Source of the DNA: Triglochin maritima
Taxonomy: Eukaryota > Streptophyta > Magnoliopsida > Alismatales > Juncaginaceae
Assembly (NCBI GenBank): GCA_963682175.1
Contig: OY821772.1
Coordinates: forward strand, 48,940,925-49,004,924
DNA length: 64,000 nucleotides
Direction of reading: 5' to 3'
Shown: positions 12,032 through 23,460 of the stretch, one piece after another
Layout: each line of letters opens with the position of its first letter
Position numbering within the stretch: position 1 is the first letter of the stretch
The notes under the pieces: model-generated
Told to the model about the DNA's origin: nothing
What the model saw: the letters and a program-made list of their open reading frames with translations, nothing else
Database searches by the model: none
Position numbers and translations under genes: made by a program

Positions 12032-12098
12032 GGGAACTACTATTCGTCACCGGAAAACTACTTAAATCGCCCCAAAAATGACCTTTTTGCCCCTAACA
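12032..12098 (+). repeat. MULE left terminal inverted repeat
   Basis: Pairs with 18210-18276 in reverse complement. The best block is AAAACTACTTAAATCGCCC (12055-12073); the TTTTGCCCCT run closes the similarity. The putative transposase first exon (ATG at 12186) starts about 90 bases inside. Confidence 0.8.
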
Positions 12099-12185
12099 AA
12101 TCAATTAATACCGATTTCGTCCTGTGTCTTTAAACAAGGTGTTTGACTCAGTTTTACTCACATTCCCAGTACAAACACCACGAAA

Positions 12186-12215
12186 ATGTCCGGCGAAACA
12201 CCAGAATCCGGCGAG
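12186..12215 (+). CDS. Possible first exon of the MULE transposase gene
   Basis: ATG at 12186 opens MSGETPESGE, followed by the donor-like GAG then GTAACG (intron from 12216). It mirrors the first exon of the PMD gene at the other end. The acceptor is unclear: candidates AAG near 12479 and 12490 do not restore phase 0, so the join to the main exon is uncertain and the gene could instead start further in. Confidence 0.35.
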
Positions 12216-12262
12216 GTAACGGGGGCGGAATTTTTTTTCCGACTCGGGCGTCTGGCTAGGCC

Positions 12263-12414
12263 GCCTCCACATAGGTGGAGGCGTCTGGCTAAGCCGCCTC
12301 CACTTAGGTGGAGGCGGTTTAGACAGACGCCTCCACCTAGCTGGAGGCGGCTTAGATGCACGCCTCCACCATGGTGGAGGCGTCTGTCTAACACGCCTCC
12401 ACCTTGGTGGAGGC
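12263..12414. repeat. Array of five 20-bp hairpins with exact 33-bp period
   Basis: Five copies of GCCTCCAC-NNNN-GTGGAGGC start at 12263, 12296, 12329, 12362 and 12395, exactly 33 bases apart. The third has one arm mismatch. Loops are ATAG, TTAG, CTAG, CATG and CTTG. The 13-base spacers are GTCTGGCTAAGCC-like in either orientation (for example 12283-12295 forward, 12316-12328 inverted). The array lies in the putative first intron of the transposase gene. Confidence 0.93.
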
Positions 12415-12476
12415 GGCTTAGCCAGCTGCCCGTTTTTTTTTGTTTTTTTTAATTTTTTGTTAAATTCAAAATTTTC

Positions 12477-15216
12477 AAGTTCCGTTGCAAGATTTCGGTG
12501 GTGATGGAGTAGATTACAGTGAGCTTTTTGACAGTAAAGAAATATTTATAACAATCGAAGAAGGTTGTAAATGGGCGAAACAAATTGCGATAGGAGCCGG
12601 ATTTTTTTTTGTTATATCATCGTACAAACCAAAAGCAGATAACCGGATGGATTGTTACCTCAGATGCGATCGCAGACGTGAGATGGGTTCTCGTGATACG
12701 AGTATTGCACTGCGAAAGAATACGAAAAGAAAAGGTTGCGGTTGTCGCTTTTTGGTAAAAGTGGTGGAGCGAAAAGATCGTGATGGATGGGTTATTGTTT
12801 CTAGTAGCATCTTTGGGCAGCACAACCACCCATTGGCAGTTTATTCAGAGGGTCACCGACAGGTCAACGGACTTAGTGCTGGGGCAAAGCAAATTGTTCG
12901 TGATATGACAGAGGCACAAGCAAGACCCCGTAACATTTTGTTGGCGGTAAAGAAGAAATTTCCGGACGATAATCCGAATTAAAGACACATTTACAACTTC
13001 AGAGAGTACATGAGGAGGACGAAATCTGAAGACAGGAATCCCGTGCAGCAGTTTCTCAGGGAGGCAGTGCAGCATAAGTATTTGCATTGGATTGTGGCAG
13101 ATGAAGAAACTAATGTCCTGACTCACGTATTTTTGGAACATCCGACTTCAGTTCAGTTGTTGCGTACATACCCATTCGTAATCTGTATGGATTCGACGTA
13201 TAAGACGAACAAGTACAAGATGCCTTTGTTTGAGATGGTTGGGGTACTCCAACAAACATGAATTTTCTCGTCGGATATGCGATTTTGCAGGATGAGACCG
13301 AGTCTAGTTACCGGTGGGTGTTGGAGAGGTTGCGAGATCTGTTATTGGATATTGTCAGCCCGACAGCAATAATTACGGACCGGGAGATGGGTCTGATGCG
13401 ACCAGTGGCAGAGGTTTTTCCTGATTCTGCTCATTTACTATGCACCTGGCATATCAACAAAGACGTGTACAACTACGCATACCACGTATTCGGCAAGGAC
13501 AAGCAGTCTGCAGAGATTTTCAGGCATGGAAGGTGGAGGAAAGTCATGATTTCTGATTCACAGACGGATTATGATAGAGCAGTCCGTAATCTGAAGGATT
13601 CTTTCAAATCCTGGCCAGTGCTGACGAAGTATGTGGAAGACACGTGGTTGGTGCATAAGGAAAAATTCGTGTTGAATTGGACGAATAAAGTTTTTCATTT
13701 CGGCAACACTACGAACTGCAGGGTGGAAAGTGCACATTCGGCTCTGAAAGAGTGGATCACTACATCGACAGCCGCTCTCGACACTCTTTTCGACCGCGTG
13801 AACTCGTCTATTGAAATGCAGCTGACGAATATTCGGAACTTTCTTGAAGATTCGAGACGTCGAAATTTGGCACATTACATAGGTCCTCTGTTTCAGCATA
13901 TAAATGGCCGAGTTTCGCATCACTGCTTGTCGTTAATGACTCAGGAGTTGAAGAGAATGGAGGACTTAAGTGATCAAATTGAATATCGTTGTGGGTGTGC
14001 TTTCCTCACAACACATGGGATTCCTTGTGCCTGTACCATGTACGAGTGTTTGGCGTCAAGTGATGGAATTTATTTAGAGCAGATTCATTCATTCTGGAAA
14101 ACACTTGTTATCGGAGAAGCAGTCCAGATGTCAGAGTTTGTTGATCGGTCAACACAAGACGTCGAGCATTTTCGGAAGCTAGTGGATGAGATCTCGGAGA
14201 GCGACGCTGCAGTAATTCGTAGTGCCTCTCGTATTTTATACGAACAGTTACACCCTGATCAGTCGAACTTTGGAGAACCCGAAGAAAATACTAAGGTACG
14301 AGGTCGACCTAGGGGAAAGTCGACACGTCGGGACCCGAGTGCCTTCGAGTATGCTGAGCGAGGTCGTGGTCGGTCTGGCAGTAGTGGGAGCAGGGGTCGT
14401 CGTCGGTCTGGCAGTACTGGGAGCAGGGGTCGTCGGTCTAATTTGTCTCGATCGTCCGTGAATACGGGCACAAGATCTTCTGGTATGTCGATATCTTTGT
14501 TGTTATGTTATTTAATATATATTAGTAATCTAAATGAGGTTGAATATATTATCTCCTAAATATGTTGTTTTAATTAATTGTTATTTACCTATCTTACAGT
14601 GTCCGGACGGGTTGACGTGGACAACTTCCCATATTATGATAGACTGCCAGGAATCATTTTACCATTTCTGGATAGGTGGAATGACGTACGTGCTGATCGC
14701 AACTGTGGATTTCGATGTGTTGCCGATGTCTTTCATGGTGGTCAGGAGCACTGGTCGTACGCCCGTCGTGCGATTTCTAATGAGATAGGTGCACATCCTA
14801 TATATGAGAGTGTCTATTTCGGCAATGTGAGAGATGCTCGTCAACGAATTGATTGGGGCGGGGGAGTTTGTGGCGAGGATCATTATATGGAGGTTTGGTC
14901 CGACTTGTTTCCTATTGCTAATTTTTACAAGTGTGCGGTCATGTATTTCGCAGTGGGAACGGAAGGGTCGTTGTTCCCGTGTCTTACTGTTCTACCTTGG
15001 GAGTGTCCGTCTGGCATGACGAGGCCTGTCAGAGAGTTGGTCATTGCTCATTTAGGGAGTTACAGACATTTTATTCGTTTGGAATTACTTGATGATTTCC
15101 CAATACCTCCTATAGCGACCTTATGGTATCAAATGCGAGATGAGAGTGTTGTTGGATGGGAGGATCAGTACCAAAGTAGGATGGAGTATTGGAACCGGTT
15201 ACGTGGTACATTTTGA
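12477..15216 (+). pseudogene. MULE transposase with SWIM finger and OTU protease domain
   Basis: Main frame from about 12485. It has a WRKY-GCM1/FAR1-type zinc finger (CYLRC near 12655, GCGC near 12738, closing HNH near 12820); the MULE DDE domain with first Asp in FVICMDSTYKTN (near 13190), second in IITDREMG (near 13375) and C/H motif CTWHI (near 13442); and a SWIM-like finger CGC-x9-CAC (near 13993-14034) whose last ligand is Cys, not the usual His. An Arg/Gly/Ser-rich tract (14295-14470) follows. An intron at 14483-14599 (GTATGT...TTACAG) joins it in frame to an OTU-type cysteine protease domain with DRNCGFR (near 14695) and a candidate His in GSYRHF (near 15055). Damage: TAA at 12980-12982, where CAA would keep the frame, and a one-base loss near 13245 that shifts it. 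Stop at 15214-15216. Confidence 0.85.
14483..14599 (+). other. Intron joining transposase exon to OTU exon
   Basis: Donor G-GTATGT at 14482/14483 and acceptor TTACAG ending 14599. Splicing puts one exon base (G) before TG, forming a valine codon, and keeps the frame into the OTU exon. Without splicing the transposase frame stops at 14557-14559. Confidence 0.7.
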
Positions 15217-15495
15217 TTGTAATTTGTAATGTTTTTGTAATGTATAATATATCGTGTATTTCTACTTATATCGTGTTGTTCTTTTACCGTATTTTAAATT
15301 TAAATATTATTTGATATCTAAAGAAATAAGTTGAAAATATTTTCGTGAAAAATAAATATTAAAAAATACGATAGTCAAAGAAATACGTAGAAGATATGTT
15401 TGTCAGAAATAAATAACAAGAGTACACAAATAAACATAAGCAAATACCGACAAATGTAGTAACAGTGCAACAAAACGAAAGTAAAAGCAAGACAA

Positions 15496-18129
15496 CTACA
15501 GCTCAGCATCTGAATCATGGTCTGCAATGCCCAACTGGCTGTTCCAATCCTCGATCAGGCGATCCCAATCTGTACATGCAAGTCTCGTCGCCTCACTCGG
15601 CATGACGTCTCTCTCTCGCAAGAACGGCTGCGTACACCGTATCGCCCTACTCATCCACTGTATGTAAAATAAAAATTAGCGTTCAATAACAAAATATACT
15701 TTACAATTAAATATAAAATTAGATAAACTTACCGCATCAGCACATGTCCTATCCAGTGCTCTCTCCGGTCTCGGAATGATACCGCGTACGAGTAGTGGAT
15801 GTGAGCACCTACCGAACCACTGCAAATAATCTGGAGCACAAGTGGAGGGGTCGCGGCTACGACTCAGATCGGCCAGGTGTAGTCGTCCTAGTCTCGGAAA
15901 TGTCCTCCAAACCGATTCCGCAGACGAAACGCTGTGCCTGACGTCGTACATCGTGGCAGTCGCAGACCGTACTGCATGCTCGGGAGTCGGAATGTCAACC
16001 GGGATCACCTGAACGTAGCCTAACTGACGTAACACGCGATCAGGTATATAAGGCTCTGTGATATCCCTATAACGAATAATGCCGGCAAATGTAGTCCTCG
16101 GCACAGCTACAGCAGGATCGGGACGGTACGGTAACCACTCCACCTAAACGTTTATACGTTAATAATAATAAAATTAAATTTAAATAAACGTGAATGATAT
16201 ATACATCATATACCTGCGATGCAGTCATCTGATCTAGCCGTCTACGAATAGAAAGAAGTCGACTCTCGCTCTTATCCTCCGCCCGGACAGCCCACATACG
16301 CGAACGAGGATGGCCACGCTCAACAATCTTCCGCTCACGATGGGGGCGGAAAGCAGGAAAATACTCATATATCCAAGCCTGCAGCAGTGTAAGACAACCC
16401 GTAATCTGACCACAATCAGCGCGACTGGATATGCCCAGCTGGCGATACAGATATGCCAACGTCGCCGACCCCCATGAGTAATCAGCAATGGTATCTGGGT
16501 CCCTCGCCTCCAATAAGTCGCGTGGTCTCAGTCTGGAACCGCTCTTGTCGAGAAACAATACACAGCCTAGCAGTAAGAAGAAATAAGCAGTCATCTGCGT
16601 ATTCTCAGTCCGTGGTGGTCGCCCCCGTCTGCAACACTCGTCCACAGCGTCGATACTAACACCACCGCCACTCCAGAATGAGCTATCCCGCCCAAGACCC
16701 TCCAGGCTGACTTAGATACATATAACTTCAGCTCAGATGTCGGCGCCTGCGCACTGACCATGGGCCCCTCAACAGGAATGTGCAGAATCTGAAAGACGTC
16801 ATGCAACATGATCGTCATCTCTCCGAACGGTAAGTGGAAAGTGTTGGTGTCAGGCTGCCACCGCTCCACGAATGCCGAAATCAACGGCATGTCGATGCAG
16901 GAAAACATGCTGTACGGCAAGTGACCCAATCCACTGTCGACCACGGTCGCCGTCATATCCTCAGTCATCACTGAACGCCATGCCTGCAATGTCGTACAGG
17001 CTCTGTGCCGATTATGGCACTTCAAAACCTTCCGTTCCTCGTCATCCCAGATGCGTCTGGCGACGTGGCCTCCGAAACTCGGAATGACGCTGCCATCTAC
17101 AGGACCACCGGGAATAATATCCGTGACGATCCAAGACTCGTCATCACCCCTCTTCTTCTTCTGAGCTCGGGCGTCTGCAGTGCACGAACTCGAATCACCG
17201 GTCGCAAACCGGCCACCTCGATCATTCCTAATGACCCACTCAGCTGAAGGACCACCGTGTCGCCCCCGTCCTCGACCGGACTGATGTACCGCCTCCTCCT
17301 GTGGCCCCAAGTCGTATCGGCCCCCATCGTCACTGTCGTCGTGACTCCTCGCCTCATCTGAATCATCCTCGTCGTCGAAAGACTCTCCAGGTGTCTGACG
17401 ACGACGTAACAGATCTCTCTCTCTCTCCTAACTGAAGCAGAAATACCACGTGTACGTGGATGACGAGGACCTGACTCGTCTGCTATACTACGTACCGGGC
17501 GTAAGGGAATTGATTTCCCTTTTCCTCCACGGTAACCCGATGACTATTAATTCAATTTAAAAATACAAATTTATTAATGATTTTACTATAATAATTAAAC
17601 TAATTATTAACTTAATAATCGATTTATTTAGTAATTATCACAATTAATCAATAATCCGTTACTAAAATCGTACACAACTAATTACTAACATAATAATCAA
17701 TTTATTTATTAATTAACACATTTTATAATTAATAAACGATTTACTAAACTAATTTAACTCATTATTAACATAATATTCAATTTATTTAAATTTTATCACA
17801 ATTTATAATCAATTTAAAAACAAATTAAAAAAAATTCCAGGCGTCTGCGGGAGACGCCTGCCCTACGTGGGAGACGTCTCCCGCAGACGTCTGTGCCATG
17901 GTCGGGCGACCGCGGGAGCCGCCCGACCCAACGATCGGGCGGTCGCGGGAACCGCCTCCCCAAGGGGGGGCGGTTCCCGCGACCGCCCTCTCGTTGGGTC
18001 GGGCGGCTCCCGCGGTCGCCCGACTCAAAATTTTTTTTTTTTTAAAAATTAATTGAAATAAACAAGGTGATTTACCAGATGTGAGTAGTCCGGGGTGTCC
18101 GCTGGCTCTTTCCCTGACCTCCGAGACAT
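15496..18129 (-). pseudogene. Plant mobile domain (PMD) gene of the MULE, four exons
   Basis: Exon 1 is 18129-18076 (starts MSRRSGKEPADTP, donor CTG-GTAAAT). Exon 2 is 17543-16214 (acceptor AATAG). Exon 3 is 16143-15733. Exon 4 is 15657-15496 (ends DSDAEL, stop 15498-15496). Introns 17544-18075, 16144-16213 and 15658-15732 are GT/AG. Exon 2 holds the PMD signature: GLGHLPYSMF, then FVERWQPDTNTFHLPFGEM, then LHDVFQILHIPVEG (about 16925-16760), followed by hydrophobic MTAYFFLLLGCVLFLDKSG (about 16595-16540). The family includes host MAIN/MAIL1 silencing proteins and many transposon copies, often labelled 'phosphatase 7 long form homolog'. The first half is acidic and disordered. Exon 2 is out of frame in a GA run (about 17414-17426) and again near 16715. 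Function in the element is unknown. Confidence 0.78.
17839..18024. repeat. GC-rich nested inverted repeats in PMD intron 1
   Basis: Two stem-loops. 17839-17893 pairs CAGGCGTCTGCGGGAGACG with a near copy at its right side and contains the palindrome GGGAGACGTCTCCC. 17901-18024 is a 124-base inverted repeat with arms of about 56 bases (17901-17956 and 17969-18024) and about three mismatches around a C/G-rich loop. Flanks are very AT-rich. It lies in the first intron of the PMD gene, the mirror position of the hairpin array at 12263-12414. Confidence 0.9.
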
Positions 18130-18209
18130 CCTATTTGGTGAATAAAAGTGTGATATGAAGAGAAAGTTGTGTTAAAAGAGTGAAATGAGGAGTTATATTA
18201 GTAGAAAGT

Positions 18210-18276
18210 GTAGAGGGGCAAAATGGTAATCTTACGGGCGATTTAAGTAGTTTTGCGGCGATGAATAGCAGTTCTG
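18210..18276 (-). repeat. MULE right terminal inverted repeat
   Basis: Reverse complement of 12032-12098 with roughly 75-80% identity by eye. The PMD start codon lies about 80 bases inside, matching the transposase layout at the other end. Confidence 0.8.
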
Positions 18277-18284
18277 TATTTTTT

Positions 18285-20603
18285 TCGCGTACTTGTTTCA
18301 TGGAATGAAAAACTTCTTACCCATGTGTTGTTGGATTCTAATTAATTACTGGTGGCTTCCAGCGCGATGGTAGATTCTTTTCTAATTTCATTCCATCTGA
18401 CCAATTTTTTTAATGCACATCACCTTCGGCCTTGGATACATAATACATTCACCCCCTCACACGCAACGGCAACCATCGGATCTCAATCACACGGTTGAGG
18501 TTTGACCCGAACTCTACTAATCTCCATCTAGATGCCTCCAAACAACCAGTGCACGCGCAAAACGCTTAGACAAAACGAGATCAACACCAAACAAAAGCCA
18601 CTGTTTAGAGGTCTAAATTAAACACGTGGACAACCACTTCTCTCGTGGGCCACGACCACGTTTCGACATGCCGGGCTACAGAAGCAAATACCAGAGACGT
18701 GGCTCCGTGACGATATGTGAGACCCAGCTGTCTGCATCGGTGGTGGGTCAAATTTGGTTGGTGGTCCCACCGAATTCGTGCACTGGTCCCCTACTTGTCC
18801 TGCTGCTGGGCCCACACGTCACCTACCCCGGCTAACAACTCCCCTCAAACCCACTTACACGTAGCCCAGAAAGAATTATGACAAGTGATTGTATTTTTAG
18901 ATTTTTTTTAGCTGATAACTACTCTATCATAATTCATAAATAGTTAAATATATCCAGGCCGTGTAAATTGGTGACCCCTAAGGTTTTGGTTGTTATCCGA
19001 CACTAAACCTACATTTCTTTATAAAAGTGTTTAAATTCAACAAAACTTTTTAAAATCCTATCTTTGCTTTTGAATTTAGTCATTAGATCGAGTCAAGCGA
19101 TTACACAAGTAGGTGCAAACTCACATTCGTTACATAATCGAACGAAGGATAGGATTGCGAGAGATCAGCCTCAAAGTTCAAGTGGAACTTAGTTGATTCC
19201 GAATCACACTACAGGACTTGGAAATGACATTTTGGTTGAAAACAAAATCCAACACAATAGACATAAAATGGTCTTTGACTTGAATGGACTAGACAAGATC
19301 AAGCCCAATTCAGATTGCTTGAGGTTTCCTACACTTGTTGTTCTTAAGTTCACTTGTGCAACATTTGCAACTCAGTTGTAAATTAAGTCTACAAATTTAT
19401 TTAGGGATTAAAGATGGATGAGTTATACCTTATACGTAGTTTTACATACACGCGTAACAGAAAATAGATATTTACATTCATATCTATGGGTTTATAAAAT
19501 CTTCAAATTGACCGGTACATCTTGAAAAAAAGTCTTACCTGTGTAATTTGGTTAAGTGGACCCACTTCTGCTGGACAATCTCGAATCCTACTAATATTAT
19601 TACCATTTCCAAACATTAAGCTTTGTCATTTTGCAGAAAAAAAGTGTATATATACGTGAACTATTATTAATATAATGAACATGAATAGTATTTTTTTTAT
19701 ACCATGTTAGTATGTTAGTGCTGCATTGCCCATTTCTCATCCGAAACAATGCTCGTTTTACAATATGCTAACTGTTTTCATCCATTAAAAAAATGTCATT
19801 GGAACAATGGACACTTATGAAATGAGATAGAATTTCAGATGGAATATGTGCAAAATAGAATATCTAAAAGAGGCACACGGCTTATGAATTTTCAAATAGC
19901 TAATACTATTGTTGCACTCTTTATTAATCCTAATAATTGTGAGTATACTTTGCAGGTGTGCGGTCTGCTCCATCTGTAATACCCTTGTGATTACACCCCA
20001 GCAACTAATTCGTTGAATCATGAACGACTGTATTTAGGATTTTGTTTTTACAAGATTTCTTTGTTGAGGTTGAAAACACAGTATATTCTTTTCAACAGAC
20101 TTGGGGCCGAATTAAAGGCCCAACTCTAAGTAGACAGGTTATTGTTCATTCTTGGTAGGCACAATGTTTCCTCCTGTAAATGCTCTACGAATTATATGGT
20201 ATTGGTTTTAGAACTACTTTTCAATGCTCTACACATTCTTGGCCATGCTCCCTTTTTCGTAGCTTTTTGTTTGTTTTTGTTCAATCTTTTGAATATAAAT
20301 TTAAATCTAACTCAAATTGGAGTTAAGTTTAGCCATAGTAAAGCAAGAATTACATTATACCAATCTAAATTATATATACAAGTAATGTTACACATGTAAC
20401 ACCACATTACCATCATACATAATACAAATCCTGTAACTTTTCGATCAACAATGAGTTCCAATTGAGTCAACGTTACAAGAAAGCTACTAAAATTTCAATC
20501 CTTAAAAAATCATTTGGCCACTTATCTACCAATACACACTTGCATAGCCACCCCATACTCGGTTGACCGTCTTGACTACATGTGTATGGGGACGTTTGGG
20601 TAC
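18285..20603. other. Intergenic; TCP-type sites but no gene
   Basis: No protein or RNA gene recognised. 18600-18850 is GC-richer and holds GGTCCCAC (18763-18770) and GGGCCCAC (18808-18815), both fitting GGNCCCAC, plus ACGT cores. This could be a promoter or an old gene flank. 18900-20600 is AT-rich and featureless to the eye. Confidence 0.4.
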
Positions 20604-20611
20604 CCCATGCG

Positions 20612-21683
20612 TAGGGTTGTTTGCGGGGCGGGGTTTGATCCGCCAACCCACCCCGCGTGGGGTGAGTTGTGGTGAAAATTTCTCTACCCGCGACCCGTTA
20701 ACCCGTCGGACTAAATGAGGCGTGTTGCAGTTGCGGTTGCGGTTGATGGATTACCCGTCTCGTTAACCCGTTTACCCATTACAATATAAATATAAAATAA
20801 AAATATACATATTTCAGCGATCCCAATTTTTTGGCTTTATGATTTTGTTATTTTTAGTGATCCTAATTTTTTGCTTTATAACAAAAATAACAAACAAAGT
20901 TAATTTTGTATTTGTTTTATTTCCTTTTCCTGTCTTAACAGATCCGCCGTTCTATTTTTCTTTTTTTTGTCAATTTCTCATTTTCACTCTACAAATACAA
21001 ACCGATTTAGCATATAATCTCCGTACTGATAACTTCATAATCACTCTTGATCTAAGTATCTATCTACAAATAACTTCATAATCACTTCGCAATTGCATAG
21101 TTGATTTTTAGTTTTTTGTTTGTTGTTAAAGGAAACATATATACTGCATTTCTAACTTAACCCGTTTCGCCCACTTAACCCGCCCTGCCCCCCACGTAAC
21201 CCGCCCTTAAGTGGGGAGGGTAGCTGTCAATTTTTTTAACCCGCCACGCACCGTTTGCAGCCCTACCCAGTGTTCTGAAATGCGGCCGAATGCGGCCGCA
21301 TATGCAGATGCAGGCATGATGCAGGGAACAAGCGCACCACATCTCCCCGATACGGCCCACATCCGAGCCCGCATATGCACCCCGATGCGGACAGATGCGA
21401 CCACATTTCAAAACAACCCGTTTTATTTTTGATTTGTTTGGTTTTTTTTATTTTTTATTTTTACTATGATTTGTTTAATATTGAATTAATGATCTTAGAA
21501 AATATTCAAAAATTTACCTAAATTTTTAATTACATGTATATATTTTATAATTAATTAATTTATCTATATTATATTATTTAATTATTAAATTGCAAACCGC
21601 ATATGCACCTGCATCCCACATATGTTGGATGCGGTGCCTCGCCGCATCGCATCCGCATCCCGCATTTCTGAACATTCGCCCTA
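20612..21683. mobile_element. hAT-type MITE rich in CCCGCC/TTAACCCG, interrupted
   Basis: Left end TAGGGTTGTTTGCGG at 20612; right end GCAGCCCTA. A second hAT element (21268-21677) cut the right end, so the last bases GCCCTA appear on both sides of that insertion. Flanks of the restored unit are CCCATGCG (20604-20611) and TCCATGCG (21684-21691), an 8-bp duplication with 7/8 identity. The interior repeats TTAACCCGCC-type words. No transposase. Same family as 26906-27505. Confidence 0.8.
21268..21677. mobile_element. hAT-type MITE with GATGCGG repeats, nested
   Basis: Ends CAGTGTTCTGAAATGCGG and, inverted, GAATGTTCAGAAATGCGG (15 of 18 match). Flanking octamers GCCCTACC (21260-21267) and GCCCTATC (21678-21685) are a hAT-size duplication. 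The interior has GCATCCGCATCC/GGATGCGG words at both ends and an AT-rich middle. Inserted into the terminal repeat of the older hAT element. Confidence 0.8.
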
Positions 21684-22239
21684 TCCATGCGTTGTGTGTT
21701 AAAGGAGTTGCTCGTGTGTGTTTTTTGGAAACATCGCCCTTAGACTATAGAAAACAGCCCTCGGGATACCACCGGGCGCCCTGCTCTCTCCCTCTTTGCT
21801 ACGTGAGATTCTTTCTCTGTCACGTCAGCTCACCCTACCCACCCAAAATAAGCCCTTAACCACACACATGCTACCCCCACCCACCATACACACTCTCTCC
21901 ATATCATTTCTTAATTAAATAATTTTAATTCTTACATTTATATAATTCTAATTCTAATTACTACTTCTAATTACTTTAACTCGAAAATATTTAACTTTTA
22001 CTGTTAAATCAAGAAATTATTATTAAATATTACGAAACCACATTACATATTACATACTGAAATCCGAAATATTACATTCAAAGTTAAGAAACGACAATAC
22101 ATAATAAATAAACTGGACTTCGAAATAGTACATTAAAGATTGCGTTCACCCATTTTTAAACCGCTCCTCGTCCATGGTGTTGTCATATATGCTCGATTAA
22201 ATCGTCATTTAGATTGAAATGTTGATTCATGTCACGCAC

Positions 22240-23460
22240 CTAATTTTGATTGGCAAAAAACACTTGAAGGTCAGTTATTAGATCAGTCGAATATGGTATT
22301 TCCACAGCTGAAGTTCCAGGTCGATCTTTCATAAATTCGCGAATATCTCCAAAATTGGAGTACGAGTCGCGTTCGTCCTCCACAATCATTTTATGCATGA
22401 TGATGCAAACTGTTATTATTTTGGATAGTACGTCCTTACTCCATGCAGGAGCTAGATTTTTGATGATCGCCCACCTCGCTTGCAACACTCTGAAAGCGCG
22501 TTCTATATCTTTACGTGTTCCCTAATGCACTTCAACAAACAACTTGTGCTTCGAGGTTTGATGGTTAATGATGGATTTGATGAAGGCGACCCACTGTGGA
22601 TAAATATCATCAGTAAGATAGTATCACATGACATACTGAACACCATTTACCTTATAATTTATATGTGGAGTTCAGCCTTCCAGTATGTCGTCGAACACTG
22701 GAGATTGTTGCAAGACGTTCAAGTCATTGGCCGAACCCGGTATTTCAAAGAAGAAATGTCAGATCCATAAGTCGTACGATGTCACTGCCTCAAGAATCAG
22801 GGTTGCTCTCCCAAAACCTCCTTGATGTTGTCCTTTCCAAGCAGCCGAGCAGTTTTTCCAAACCCAGTGCATACAATCGATACTCCCATCATACCTCGGA
22901 ACCCACGCTGCTCACCAACGTAAAGTAGTCGTGTCAAGTCATTTGTAGATAGTCAACGTAAATACTTAGGGCCGAAGATGTTAATAACACCTTTGTAGAA
23001 TTTGAGGAGGGCATTTCTGGATGTTGCTGCACTCATTCGTAAGTACTCATCGGTCCCATCAGCTGCCATGCCATAGGCTAGCATTCACATTTTTGTTATT
23101 GTTTTTTGTAATCCGGAAATGCTCATTCTACCAGTTGCATTTGGTGTTCATTGGAAGAAGACATCAAATGCTTCAACGGCATTGTGAATGTGCAGAAAGA
23201 CATACTTTTGCATCCGAAAATGTTCTCCTGAAAAGAGAATAAGAATACACAGGGTTGTCAGAAAAATTATCGTCAGTAAGGCGTCTGTAACAAAGTTCAC
23301 GATCTCAATTTGGGTTTGTCGTTCTCCTTCGACAATGCCTATGACGTGTACTCTGTTCGTACACAACCTGAGCGGCCAAATCAATAACACGGTCCATCAA
23401 TCGAATGTCACACTGCAGTTGTCATCGTCGGATTGAGCGGATTTGAACTATTATCCGACA
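22240..23460 (-). pseudogene. PIF/Harbinger DDE transposase (nuclease-type), decayed
   Basis: Fragments on minus in shifting frames. An N-terminal piece lies near 23460. A central piece has YYLTDDIYPQW (near 22590-22625, the second catalytic Asp region of DDE_Tnp_4/ALP1-like proteins). An 82-residue C-terminal piece (22488-22240) starts LQARWAIIKNLAPAW and contains CIIMHKMIVEDERD, the family hallmark. Several in-frame stops are present. The family cuts and pastes with ORF1 help; this copy cannot be active. Confidence 0.75.

Larger units (their letters stand above)
12032..18276. mobile_element. Mutator-like element (MULE) with two convergent genes
   Basis: 6245 bases. The left end (GGGAACTACTATTCGTCACC) and the reverse complement of the right end (CAGAACTGCTATTCATCGCC) form a terminal inverted repeat of about 67 bases with a shared core AAAACTACTTAAATCGCCC. 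Both ends are flanked by TATTTTTT (12024-12031 and 18277-18284), an 8-bp duplication; a ninth base differs. Inside are a transposase-SWIM-OTU gene on plus (to 15216) and a PMD gene on minus (18129 to 15496), tail to tail, recalling the convergent mudrA/mudrB layout of MuDR though the second gene is unrelated. Hairpin arrays sit just inside both ends. Both genes are broken, so this copy is not expected to move by itself. Confidence 0.88.

Noticed and set aside
12186..12452. Pro/Arg-rich 88-residue frame
   Set aside because: Beyond its first ten codons it is only the translation of the 33-bp hairpin array.
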